Of a DNA stretch of 64,000 bases, positions 12,944-25,400 are shown piece by piece (within the stretch, counting starts at the first letter, position 1; each line of letters opens with the position of its first letter). The stretch comes from Plazaster borealis (Eukaryota; Echinodermata; Asteroidea; Forcipulatida; Labidiasteridae), in NCBI GenBank assembly GCA_021014325.1, contig JAJGQC010000670.1, positions 124,001-188,000 of the forward strand, in the 5' to 3' direction. Made by a program: the position numbers and the translations under genes. The notes below the pieces were generated by a model. The model was not told the DNA's origin and ran no database searches. It saw only the letters and a list, made by a program, of their open reading frames with translations.

Positions 12944-13447
12944 TTACAGTCCCAAGTCCTCCAAAATCCATCTCTTGATGTTGTGTGATTCTAGAGGATG
13001 AGGTCTTGTACCTTCAAACCACCCACCCTTATCCCTGGGGCCAGGCAAAGCATTCTCATCAGAGTTCAAACATTTGGGTGTTGAGTTACTGTACACTGGA
13101 GGATAGATGGATTCGGGAGGGTCTCTCACCAAAGATAATACACATAATCTTGTAGAAGCTTCCAACTCGTCCCCACTATCTTTGTGATCCCTTCCCATCT
13201 TATTGTTCCTCCTCGCCGACACCCGTGAGCTAAGCATGACCATGACCTTCCTCATGGCAGGCTGGACGTGAGGGAACTCCTGGTTGACGCGATCAACGAT
13301 GGTAGCAATGGTGTGCATCCGGTCGGTCTGCTTCTGCATCTCCGAGTCCAGAGCAGTCTCCGTCTTGCAGAGGAGGGTGTACTTGCCATCCTTGAGGGCT
13401 TGGTAGTATTTCACCCTCTGCTGTTTGGCCAGGAGATCAGTCAGGTT
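12944..13447 (-). CDS. CCDC40: CCDC40 last coding exon with a non-coiled tail
   Basis: Begins [19 protein letters not shown] and contains the conserved end of the coiled coil ([35 protein letters not shown]). Human CCDC40 stops soon after this point. Here about 85 further residues follow, rich in Ser, Pro and charged residues, and end ILEDLGL. The stop is TAA at 12944-12946. The tail could be lineage-specific, or an earlier splice could remove it. Confidence 0.85.
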   Translation of the reverse strand, partial: NLTDLLAKQQRVKYYQALKDGKYTLLCKTETALDSEMQKQTDRMHTIATIVDRVNQEFPHVQPAMRKVMVMLSSRVSARRNNKMGRDHKDSGDELEASTRLCVLSLVRDPPESIYPPVYSNSTPKCLNSDENALPGPRDKGGWFEGTRPHPLESHNIKRWILEDLGL

Positions 13448-16400
13448 CTGGAAGAAAACAAAACACATCAAGTTACAGTTTTAAAGAATTAAAGACTGAA
13501 TTAAAGAAACATTGTGATACATCACAACTATCCTACTGTCTGATGACAGTTGCACTAAATACGCCAGCCTGCTGTGTGGTATGACAAGGTGAATTCATCT
13601 ACAAAGTACACAGATAGTTTTATGTAGTTGATCTACCAGTAGCAGACCAGGTGGTTGACTGCTCACAAACAGTAGCGAGCATGTACGCCTTGCACAACTC
13701 CCAGCCAATGAAAGGTCTTTGTTTCACCTCGGTGAGGGCACTTTTCAAGCTTGCAAGATCATAATGCATGGGTTCTATTCCTAGTCTCGACCTATGATCT
13801 TTCACTGACCTTCTGTTTGACCTCGACCAGCCGGTCCAGGTCACCGTCCAGCGTATCAGCGTTGCTCTGAAGATGTTGGAAGTTGGTTTGTTTCTCCTCC
13901 AGTTCTTGATTCAGCATCTGCTGGTGAGTACGCAGCTCCTGTATGTCCTGATCACATCCGCCTGCGTCCTGGACAAAAATTTACAAAAATGAAATTAAAT
14001 AGTTTTACTGATCATAAACTGTGTATATTTGGCTTGCGGTAACACCATGTGTATATTTACTTTGCTGTGTAGATTTTTGTTCTTTGAGAACTTGGCTTGC
14101 TATATTCTACTGCCACAGAGTAGATTTTCGGAATTCGGGAGACTACCAAGTTCTGAAAAGAACTGTCTTGCTTCTTAACTACTACCTGGGCAGAAGGTAG
14201 GAAATCAGTCGGGACTACCTTTCGCTTAGTGGATCGGGGGACTTCTCGTTATTAACTTCACTGCCACGGAGTGAGTTCTTAATTGGTCTCAACGTTTCAA
14301 CTAGCTTGCTCTAGTTATCGTCAGGACTATTTCAACTGTTTAAAGTCAGGGGTCAGTTGAAATACTTCATTCTCTTTACCTGCTGTGTCTGTTTAATCTT
14401 CTTCCTCATCTCAGTCAGTTTCTTCTGGAATGTCCCTTTAGTCTCCACCTTCTTGTGTAGTTTGGATTGAGCGTCTCCACGAGTGACGATGGTGTCTCGC
14501 CTGGACACAGCCTTCTCCATGTCTTGAATGAGTTTCTCCTGTTGCCCATAAACAATTACTACAGTCAGTCTGGTTGTGAACATTGGTTGGTAAACAGTGA
14601 TCACAATCTCACTCTGTGTTAGTGTGATCTCAAAGTAATAGTGAAATCCCAATCCCACAGTAACAGTGAAATCCCAATTCCACAGTAATAGTGAAATCCC
14701 AATCCCACAGTAATATTGAAATCCCAATCCCACAGTAACGGTGAAATCCCAATCTCACAGCAGCAGTGAAATCCCAATCCCACAGTCAAAGTGAAATCCC
14801 AATCCCACAGTCAAAGTGAAATCCCAATCCCACAGTCAAAGTGAAATCCCAATCCCACAGTAGCAGTGAAATCCCAATCCCACAGTAATAGTGAAATCCC
14901 AATCCCACAGTAGCAGTGAAATCCCAATCCCACAGTCAAAGTGAAATCCCAATCCCACAGTAACAGTGAAATCCCAATCCTACTCGGTGAGCTCTCAATC
15001 CCCATACATTGATAGCGGACTTCAAAACCCTACCTGTAGTTTCATGAGCTGGGCGTGTCGGACGTCCATGCGGTGAATCTCAGCAGTCATGGCTCTGATC
15101 TCACCCTGGCCTACCTCCGAATCAACAGTGGCCTTAGCCTCTCGGGCCAGCTGGGTCTTCTTCTCCCACAGCATTATCTGACGTCTGGAGGGCAAAGAAA
15201 GAAGGTAGAATTTCTTTTTAGATTTGTAGAATCATTTTACCTAAACTAAACAAACAAAAACCTGAAGGATGAAGTGATTGCATTTGTAAACTTGTTGTCT
15301 TTGAAGTTTGAGAAATATGTAGACGCCTATAGAAATAAAAACTGCAATTATTCAATATGTTTTTAGTCAGCAGTGCATACTTTAGATAAACCTTAAGTCA
15401 AGTATTTATGCAAAACCCAAGCATTTCAGTTTCTTTCTTTGGGAGAAAAAAAATGAGCAGAATCGTAAAAGTTTGAAACTAAAGGAATTTCATCATTTTT
15501 AAGCTCTCTGTTGGTCTTGGTAACTTCTTTTCCTAACAGCGAATATTTAAATTTCAGTGAAAACAATGGAATACCTGTTAATGTTTTTCTTAATAAGGTG
15601 AGTTTCCTAATTGCAAAGTATTTCCAATTGGGCACTATTCTTGATTAGAACAAATTCTTAGTCAGTGATTCTTAGACAAGTGTGGCAGAACTTCATGAAA
15701 TAACATTTAATGTTTTTCTTAATAAAGGGAAAGTATTCCTTATTGAGTACTATTCTCGATTAGGCCAAATTCTTAGTCGGGGATTCTTACTCGGCTTCCA
15801 CTAGACTGTTGAGTAGCCTCTCTTTCTCCTCTCCCAGTCCCTCCAGCTTATTCTGCATCTGTATGGACTCCATCTCGGCCTCCCTCAGCGACAGGATGAA
15901 GTCGTTCTCAATCAGGATGTTATCCTGTTTCAGGTTCTGCCTCGTCTTGCCCTCCTTGGTCAGGAGGAGGTTCAGTTTGAGCATGTCGTTCTGCATGTTG
16001 CGGATGCTGCGCTCGACATCCTTGTGCTCGGCCTCTTGGCTGGTGATGTCATCTAAAAAAGAAAAAAGGTAAGTCGTACTTGCATGAACCACAGCAGAGT
16101 GAAGCATTGATTTATACACAAACCAAGCGACTGTTATGTGTCGCCATTACAGTGGGTCGTCACTACTCCATACATTGCACCCTGTGACAAGCCAGGATTT
16201 GCTCTTAAATTTTCACTGACTGGCCAGTGGGACCAGTAAGCTTGTCATTTCACTAGTCCAACAGCTTTTTCACTGGTCCTTAACCTTAAGGTTTTCTATC
16301 AACATTGTCATTTGTATGGGACTTGAGTTTGAAACCTTATTAACAATCTGTGCAGACAGTCATTTACACATAGCTTTTGGACGCAATGAACTGGCCATAT

Positions 16401-19400
16401 GGACCATTGGGACAGAATTTTGACTGACTAGGAAGTTCTAACTGCTAATTGGCCAGCGGACAACTGTTAAAGGAGAAAGCTCTAGTTGGAATCCCACAAA
16501 CCTAGCTTTGGGATATCAATTCTATTAGTTTTAAAATGATGAGGTTTATGTGTACTTGAAAGAAGTACGATCATTCCAACAAATTTGGCAGGAAATTGTT
16601 AAGAAAACCAAGCCTAACTCACTCTCAATGCGTAACTTCTTCTGGTGTAGAATCATGAGGGCCTTCTTCATGATGTTGACCTCGGTCTGTTGGCCATCCT
16701 TCTCTTGGGTCAGCTTGACCAGCTCGCTCTGCTGACGCAGCCAGAACTGCTGCAGATCGGCAATGTCCTGGATACGGGCGTCTATGTTCTTGTGGAGGCC
16801 GTTGACCTCCTGTTCTAACGGACCCAGCTCCTCGCCCTGAAACGGACACATTTATATTTATTCACAAGTTTGCCACCTTATGTCTTTCCGCTGAAAATAC
16901 ATTGACCCAATTCACCCGACGTCATCATCACAATAATCTTGGTTGCGCCATTTTGGAACTGAGTGTCCCTTTGATATAGTGTAGTGTGAATTTAGGTTAC
17001 GTGGCGTTCACACGCTAACTTGTTGACTATCAAAATGGTGAGGGTGGCACAGTCACAACAAATGGGGTCAATATACCTGCCATCTCGTTTTTAAATTGGG
17101 TGTAATTCAAAAATAGAGAAAAGTAGGGAAACATTGTGCGTAAGTATGGTGCAATGATTTTTCCAACGTACATGTAACTCACTGCGTGACAGGACTGTTT
17201 TTGCCTGTTACCCAGGCACAACCTCGTTTTAAACAAGATTTGACCTAATTCTCAACCAAAACGATTCTAAAAACAAAACCAAATTTATGTTTTGTATTAT
17301 TTTCCCAGACATTTTTACTGAAAAAAAAGAGTCAAATAATCGACAGCATTGGCCATGTCTGGGTGTATGCTAATGATTACACAGAAATGAATGATCTTAA
17401 AAGTTGTTTGAGTCCTAGAGATCGTGATAAAAATCTCATCTTGTGATGTAATTTTTCAACTAAAACAATTTTGAAAAAGGATTTCATAACTACTCACCCC
17501 TTTTTACTGAAAAATGAGTCCAATACCAAACAGCGTTAGCCATGTCTTTGAGTATGTTAACGATTATACAGAAATTGTATTATGTATTATGTTTGAGACT
17601 TCCGTGCCCTAACAGAGGAGTAGACCTTAAAAATACTTTGATGTGATTGGCAGAGACACAGAATTTGAGAGATCAAAAATCTCCTTGTGTGACATTGTGA
17701 ATGGGATTTCATGATGATGATGATACAGAAAAAAATGGTTTTAAAAGTAGTTTGATTTCTAAAAATTAAACTTTTCGTCAGGGATTTCCCGACTACTCAC
17801 CCCTTGAGAGCTGATGATTGCTTCAATCTTTTTGTTGTACTGATCAATCTGGCCTTGCTTGCGCTCGATGACGGCGTTGCATATGACAATTTCGTTCTCG
17901 CTGCGCGAGATGATCTCGTTTTTCTCATGGATCTCTGCGTCTAGCTCCTCCATGTTCTTTCTGAGGTGCTCCACCCGTGTCAGGGTGTGGGAAAGTTCCA
18001 GAGTGTCGTGGGAGATCTCGTTTTCTACTTTAGCTCTTGATGCTTCCTAAACACCCGGGGGACGAAAACAAAAAGATGTTTTCGTGATTAAAAATAAAAC
18101 ACAGATTCTTCATTGTGCTTTATATAGCCCAAGGAAACTTATCTAATCCCACACAACAGAATTCCCAGTGTTTTTGACCATGTCAAACAAATTTATGTGA
18201 TGCGAAAAAACAAGTAAAACTGCCTGGTTTTTTGTTATTAATGTTATTGTTATAATTTATATTTATTTGGCCATTGATACAAGAAAACAACATACACGTA
18301 GTCAAAATAACAAAACTGTAATTGTGATGCAAGGAATTTTGCCGTTGAAAGCACCTCTCATGTGTTGAAAATACGGTCAATTGCAACTTTGTTTTTGCGA
18401 AAGAGAGGAAACTACCTTGTGTTGCATGCTCGATCAATTTTGAAAAACATACTTGCACATATTGGTTAGGTGTTTGAGAGGGGCAGAATATATGCCGTTG
18501 GTTTTCTGTGGTAGACATTGTTCTCCTTTTACAGTGGTTCGCCAATCAAAACACGAGGACCAGTCAAAATTCTGCCTCAGTGGTCCGTGCAGCTGGTTCA
18601 TTGTGTCCAAAAGCCATGCGTAAACAACTGTCTGCACTGGTTGTTCATATGGTTTCAAACTGTTCACATGTCATCGTTGTTGTTGTTTTGGGTTTTTTCC
18701 CAAATCGTTTGTGTATTTTGTGCATTATGTAACCACGTTCTGTAAGCATCTCTTGTTATGTGCGGGTCTGCATACCTGCGGGTGACAGAAGTTAATTTTA
18801 CTTTTCTGGCCCTTAACCAATATAACTGTTGTTGTTCATGGTTATTACTTTTTTCTTTTCATAGTACTTCTTGTTCAACTGAACTAATTATTTATTCATG
18901 TAAACGGTACTCAATGTAAAATCTATTGATTGGTTCCCGCCTGTTGGGAACATGTAGCAGAAGTAGGAATTTTTCTACTCTTACGACTGTTGAATATTTC
19001 TGACACTGACTGATGGCGATCATCTTGACATTATCGTAGTTCAACTCAAGTCTTGAACCATCGGCGATTGAATTCCTGACCGTCTTAGCTCAGGCGCAGC
19101 ATCAACTTGAAAACCGAGTCACCGACTTTTTTTGTATCATCACAAGATCAACCTGAGGGTGGCTTTAAGACTCAATCTTCTTTGCGTACTTTAGAAATGA
19201 ATAAACACACTCACCTGCTCAGCAATGAGCTTGCGCGTCTTGTTGGCCATCTTGTTGGCATACTGAGTCACTTTGTCCATCATCATCTTCTGCCGCATGG
19301 TTTCCATGATGGTCTCCTCCAAGCGCATCTTCTCTAGGAATTCACGCTCGATTTGTTTGCGCAGGGAATTCACTTCATTCATCCGCAGCGTTCGTTCCTG

Positions 19401-22400
19401 GAATTGTTAAGGTTTTTTCAAACATAGGAAGAGAAAATATGTCAGTATCTATTTGACTTGGGGAGTATACTATTAACTCTTTCAATTGTTCAAAATTTGT
19501 TAAACATTTTTTTCTTAATCTTAACCAATTCTGTACTCAGTCTTCGGTTGAAAAAAACAAAAAACTAAAAGTCACACTAGGCGGCAAGTGACTGCCGTTT
19601 TTTATATCTATAACTCAATAAAATAGTTCCCCTTCATGTTACACCCTTTTGCTTCGAGGTGAATAAGTGTCTAACCGTAGTTGTCCTCGTGAGGGCCTGC
19701 TCCGTTTCATGCAACATTCTGGTGTAGGTGCTGTAGTCCTGCTTAATTTGTTCCTGTTTGGACTGGCATGAGGAGATGAGCTTCTTCACCGTGTTCATGT
19801 CCGCCTCGTTCTTGTTCAGCAGGATCGTCAGCGTCTCGTTGTTGTCCTGCTCCTTCAGGATGGATTTGCGGTAGCCATCGATCTCTGTCTGTAAGGAGAG
19901 GATGTGCTGCTTCTGTTGGCTGTCGGAGAGAGGGGTGAAGGAGATTTAGATGGTGCAAAATATTCACTTTTCTTGGTAACTTTTTCCAGGGAGTTGACCA
20001 ACCATTTGAAACCATTCAACTGCTCAGATAATGTATGGTGGCACAACTGTACAGAACTGTGTACATGTGTGTACTTATCATATTCCAGGCTGGCATATAT
20101 TATTAAAAACCACGTTGGATGATATTGAATGGTCAGACAGAAGGAGGGCCGACTGCTTACTGAAAATTCCTGAGAAATTGTCTTGCAGGCCTAGATTCCC
20201 CCCTACTCTTAAAGCTCTCAGATGTTACAATTCAGGTTTACAGACTCTGTGCATCACCAGAAATACAAAACTACGATTTGGACAAAATGCCGACTATTTC
20301 TGTCCCCCTTTGGTGACTGCTTAACATCTTTCTAGAAAATTTCCTGAAGAAAAACAATCCTGAGAATTCACATACCTGCAATGGGTGTGGTCTTGTCACA
20401 TATAACAAGCCATTTGATTGGCCGTGATTAGACCGATAGGCCAGAAGGGGATGATCAGATCAACCAATAAGGAGCAAGGACTCACCTGAGTGCTTCCTGC
20501 ATGGCAGCGTGTGCTTCGTCAAAAAAAAAAAAACAAGTAAAACTGCCTGGTTTTTTGTTATTAATGTTATTGTTATAATTTATATTTATTTGGCCATTGA
20601 TACAAGAAAACAACATACACGTAGTCAAAATAACAAAACTGTAATTGTGATGCAAGGAATTTTGCCGTTGAAAGCACCTCTCATGTGTTGAAAATACGGT
20701 CAATTGCAACTTTGTTTTTGCGAAAGAGAGGAAACTACCTTGTGTTGCATGCTCGATCAATTTTGAAAAACATACTTGCACATATTGGTTAGGTGTTTGA
20801 GAGGGGCAGAATATATGCCGTTGGTTTTCTGTGGTAGACATTGTTCTCCTTTTACAGTGGTTCGCCAATCAAAACACGAGGACCAGTCAAAATTCTGCCT
20901 CAGTGGTCCGTGCAGCTGGTTCATTGTGTCCAAAAGCCATGCGTAAACAACTGTCTGCACTGGTTGTTCATATGGTTTCAAACTGTTCACATGTCATCGT
21001 TGTTGTTGTTTTGGGTTTTTTCCCAAATCGTTTGTGTATTTTGTGCATTATGTAACCACGTTCTGTAAGCATCTCTTGTTATGTGCGGGTCTGCATACCT
21101 GCGGGTGACAGAAGTTAATTTTACTTTTTTGGCCTTAACCAATATAACTGTTGTTGTTCATGGTTATTACTTTTTTCTTTTCATAGTACTTCTTGTTCAA
21201 CTGAACTAATTATTTATTCATGTAAACGGTACTCAATGTAAAATCTATTGATTGGTTCCCGCCTGTTGGGAACATGTAGCAGAAGTAGGAATTTTTCTAC
21301 TCTTACGACTGTTGAATATTTCTGACACTGACTGATGGCGATCATCTTGACATTATCGTAGTTCAACTCAAGTCTTGAACCATCGGCGATTGAATTCCTG
21401 ACCGTCTTAGCTCAGGCGCAGCATCAACTTGAAAACCGAGTCACCGACTTTTTTTGTATCATCACAAGATCAACCTGAGGGTGGCTTTAAGACTCAATCT
21501 TCTTTGCGTACTTTAGAAATGAATAAACACACTCACCTGCTCAGCAATGAGCTTGCGCGTCTTGTTGGCCATCTTGTTGGCATACTGAGTCACTTTGTCC
21601 ATCATCATCTTCTGCCGCATGGTTTCCATGATGGTCTCCTCCAAGCGCATCTTCTCTAGGAATTCACGCTCGATTTGTTTGCGCAGGGAATTCACTTCAT
21701 TCATCCGCAGCGTTCGTTCCTGGAATTGTTAAGGTTTTTTCAAACATAGGAAGAGAAAATGTCAGTATCTATTTGACTTGGGGAGTATACTATTAACTCT
21801 TTCAATTGTTCAAAATTTGTTAAACATTTTTTTCTTAATCTTAACCAATTCTGTACTCAGTCTTCGGTTGAAAAAAACAAAAAACTAAAAGTCACACTAG
21901 GCGGCAAGTGACTGCCGTTTTTTATATCTATAACTCAATAAAATAGTTCCCCTTCATGTTACACCCTTTTGCTTCGAGGTGAATAAGTGTCTAACCGTAG
22001 TTGTCCTCGTGAGGGCCTGCTCCGTTTCATGCAACATTCTGGTGTAGGTGCTGTAGTCCTGCTTAATTTGTTCCTGTTTGGACTGGCATGAGGAGATGAG
22101 CTTCTTCACCGTGTTCATGTCCGCCTCGTTCTTGTTCAGCAGGATCGTCAGCGTCTCGTTGTTGTCCTGCTCCTTCAGGATGGATTTGCGGTAGCCATCG
22201 ATCTCTGTCTGTAAGGAGAGGATGTGCTGCTTCTGTTGGCTGTCGGAGAGAGGGGTGAAGGAGATTTAGATGGTGCAAAATATTCACTTTTCTTGGTAAC
22301 TTTTTCCAGGGAGTTGACCAACCATTTGAAACCATTCAACTGCTCAGATAATGTATGGTGGCACAACTGTACAGAACTGTGTACATGTGTGTACTTATCA

Positions 22401-25400
22401 TATTCCAGGCTGGCATATATTATTAAAAACCACGTTGGATGATATTGAATGGTCAGACAGAAGGAGGGCCGACTGCTTACTGAAAATTCCTGAGAAATTG
22501 TCTTGCAGGCCTAGATTCCCCCCTACTCTTAAAGCTCTCAGATGTTACAATTCAGGTTTACAGACTCTGTGCATCACCAGAAATACAAAACTACGATTTG
22601 GACAAAATGCCGACTATTTCTGTCCCCCTTTGGTGACTGCTTAACATCTTTCTAGAAAATTTCCTGAAGAAAAACAATCCTGAGAATTCACATACCTGCA
22701 ATGGGTGTGGTCTTGTCACATATAACAAGCCATTTGATTGGCCGTGATTAGACCGATAGGCCAGAAGGGGATGATCAGATCAACCAATAAGGAGCAAGGA
22801 CTCACCTGAGTGCTTCCTGCATGGCAGCGTGTGCTTCGTCACGTCTTCTCATGCCAATAATACTGCTATTCCACTGCTGATACAGCTGCTTTCTCTCCAG
22901 GTTGATTGACTGCATCAAAATGTTAAACATCATAAACCTTTAAATATAAACGGAGTGCCTGTGGCAAGTGGAAGGACAAGGCCGAATTTGCAGTGAAAAG
23001 AATATTCATAAACACTGTACGCAAGTGCTTTAATCTCAAGTTCCGGGCCCAATTTCAATAAGCTGTAAGCAGAAAAAAATTGCTTTTCATTTATTTATTT
23101 TTGTTTAGCTAAATTTACTGGAGAAAGTATTCTGGCTGGTAACTATTGTGCTGGTAACCAATATATAAAAAAAATGTTGGAGTCTGGTATAGCGCAAATA
23201 TCCACCAATAACCAATAAGGTGCTCAGGGCGCTGGAACAAAGAGAAACACTTTTTAAGACCGGTTTTGAAGTTTATGAATTATGAGACCCATTTACACAC
23301 TCAGCACCAGTAAGTGTAATCAGTAAGTCTCAGCTTCAAACTAAGCAATTTTGTTTTCGATATTTACCAATCCTGTACTTTTTTTTTCTTCAAACAGATT
23401 ACCCCAACCTTTGATTTAACACACCTCGATTTCCAGAGCTTCTGAGAGGGCCTCCTTAGCTGCCTTCGTCTCTTCACCCTGTGCATAAAACTGGGCTTCA
23501 TAGAGAGATATCTGCTCTCTCAGCTTGTCTACATTCTCGGTCAACCTGTCAACATACAAATCCTGCAAAACAAGACAAGAAACTGTCAATAAGATGAAGG
23601 AAACTCGAGGTACATTTTAAATATAAAACCCTATCTATTTTCATAGTTGGAATCAATCTAAGATTATTTTTATGTCAATTTAAGCTTTACTTCATGTTTT
23701 TTCCAATGAAGAAGTAAATATTATGAAGGCGTTTAGAATTGTTGAACATTAGCTGATAGTGAACGTTTTTTTCATCAAAGTAACATGCTCAAACAAATCT
23801 TCACTCAATTAAGTTGTTTTGAATGATAAATTATATTCAACCGTCATGATATCAGGCATGATATCGATCCTTGGAAAAAAGTAGGTAAATCTTTTTGGCA
23901 CAAGGGCTGACCCACTTGTTCATAAGGAGTAGGGTTTAATGGACTTTTCAGGCTATTTATTCACAGTTTTACTGATTGTTCCAAGGGCCAACAAATTGGA
24001 AATCAGACTAATGTAGGAAGGACTTATGTAGGTACCATGACTGTAGTACACTGATTTTTACTCCAAGGTGAAAACAAGTAAACAGGCACAAGCTACACTT
24101 CCTAACCTCAAAGTTAATTAACCTTTCACTCGCCGACCGGTCGCTAGCGACCGGTTTAAATCCCTTCAAAAAAATATTTGTAAAAACAAAAAATAAAGGT
24201 TGCATGGCCACACAGTTTCCTGGGGTTTTTTTTTTTTTTGCAAAAATCGAGTAAACAATGATTGTGTCCTTACAATCAATTTATCACTAAAATAAATGGT
24301 GCATAAAAAAGGGTTAACTGGTTAATTTAAAAGCAATATGAGTTACACGATTTCCATGCTCTTGATTTTCTCTATTTAAAGACACTGGACACCTTTGGTA
24401 ATTGTCAAAGACCAGTCTTTTCACTTGGTGTATCTCAACATATGCACAAAATAACAAACCTGTGAAAATTTGAACTCAATTGGTCATCAAAGTTGCAAGA
24501 TAATAATGGAAGAAAAAAACACCCTTGTCACACGAAGTTGTGTGCTTTCAGATGCTTGAATTCGAGACCTCACGCGTGAGGTCTAACAATAAATTCAAAT
24601 ATTTTACTGAGAAATTACATTTTTCTCACAAACGACGTTACTTCAGAGGGAGCCGTTTCTCACAATGTTTTATACTATCAACAGCTCTCCATTGATCGTT
24701 ACCAAGTAAGTTTTTATGCTAACAATTATTTTGAGTAATTACCAATAGTGTCCAGTGCCTTTAATTCCTTGTCGTCATGTTTATATTGTTACTTTATTAA
24801 ATAGGCCATATGCACACATGCGCCATCATTCTTCATTCTTTTGATCGTCTTAATATATGCATTTTTTTAAAATCCTATTGTGTTGGTTGTAGCTTGGGTC
24901 ATCCTATCCTTTGGTGTACCCAATCTACAAAAAACATAACTTAGGGGGCCCATATTCGACAAGCTATGCTTCTTATGGACCCCCTCCACTTCCTAGCATT
25001 GTTAAATATTACATTATTTTTTCTTTTCCACTGTATTATGTATGGTTCCAACTTCACGTCTCTGCTTACCGAAAGAAGAAAAAAATCCCTGCTAAACGGA
25101 AGCCTATATCACAGTTAAGAAAGGAATTTTGGCTTGTGCGTGTGGGTACTTCACAAAACCAAGCACTTTTTACTTACGCAGCTAGCAAAGACATATCAGG
25201 ACACGATTTCATAGCTACTTAAGCAGAAAATATTGCTTAACATTTCAGCAGAAATGAGCAGAATACCAGTCACAAATTGTACATGTGACATGGTAGTTTG
25301 GCTTGTAACCTTATTCTGGTAAGCATATATTTGTTGTGCTTAACTACTTGTTGTGCTTAAGCAGCTCCATGAAATTTTGCCCTGGTGACAGTTTTAGCCC

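Larger units (their letters stand above)
18205..20520 (-). repeat. 2.32-kb tandem duplication inside CCDC40, copy distal to the promoter
   Basis: Matches 20526-22842 almost base for base. Differences seen include CTTTTCTGGCCC versus CTTTTTTGGCC, and AGAAAATATGTCAG versus AGAAAATGTCAG. Contains full copies of exons 21996-22239 (as 19676-19919) and 21537-21719 (as 19215-19397). At 20486-20520 it also has the last 35 bp of exon 22806-22909, cut off at a poly(A) run on the plus strand, so that exon copy has lost its acceptor. The breakpoint joins the coding tract CGTC to an A-rich intronic run. Confidence 0.92.

Noticed and set aside
14353..15005. Minus-strand frames of the type [21 protein letters not shown]
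   Set aside because: They are translations of the 25-bp minisatellite in a CCDC40 intron.
18183..21068. Pairs of repeated open frames between the duplicated CCDC40 exons
   Set aside because: They occur twice only because the DNA is duplicated, and show no protein-like conservation.
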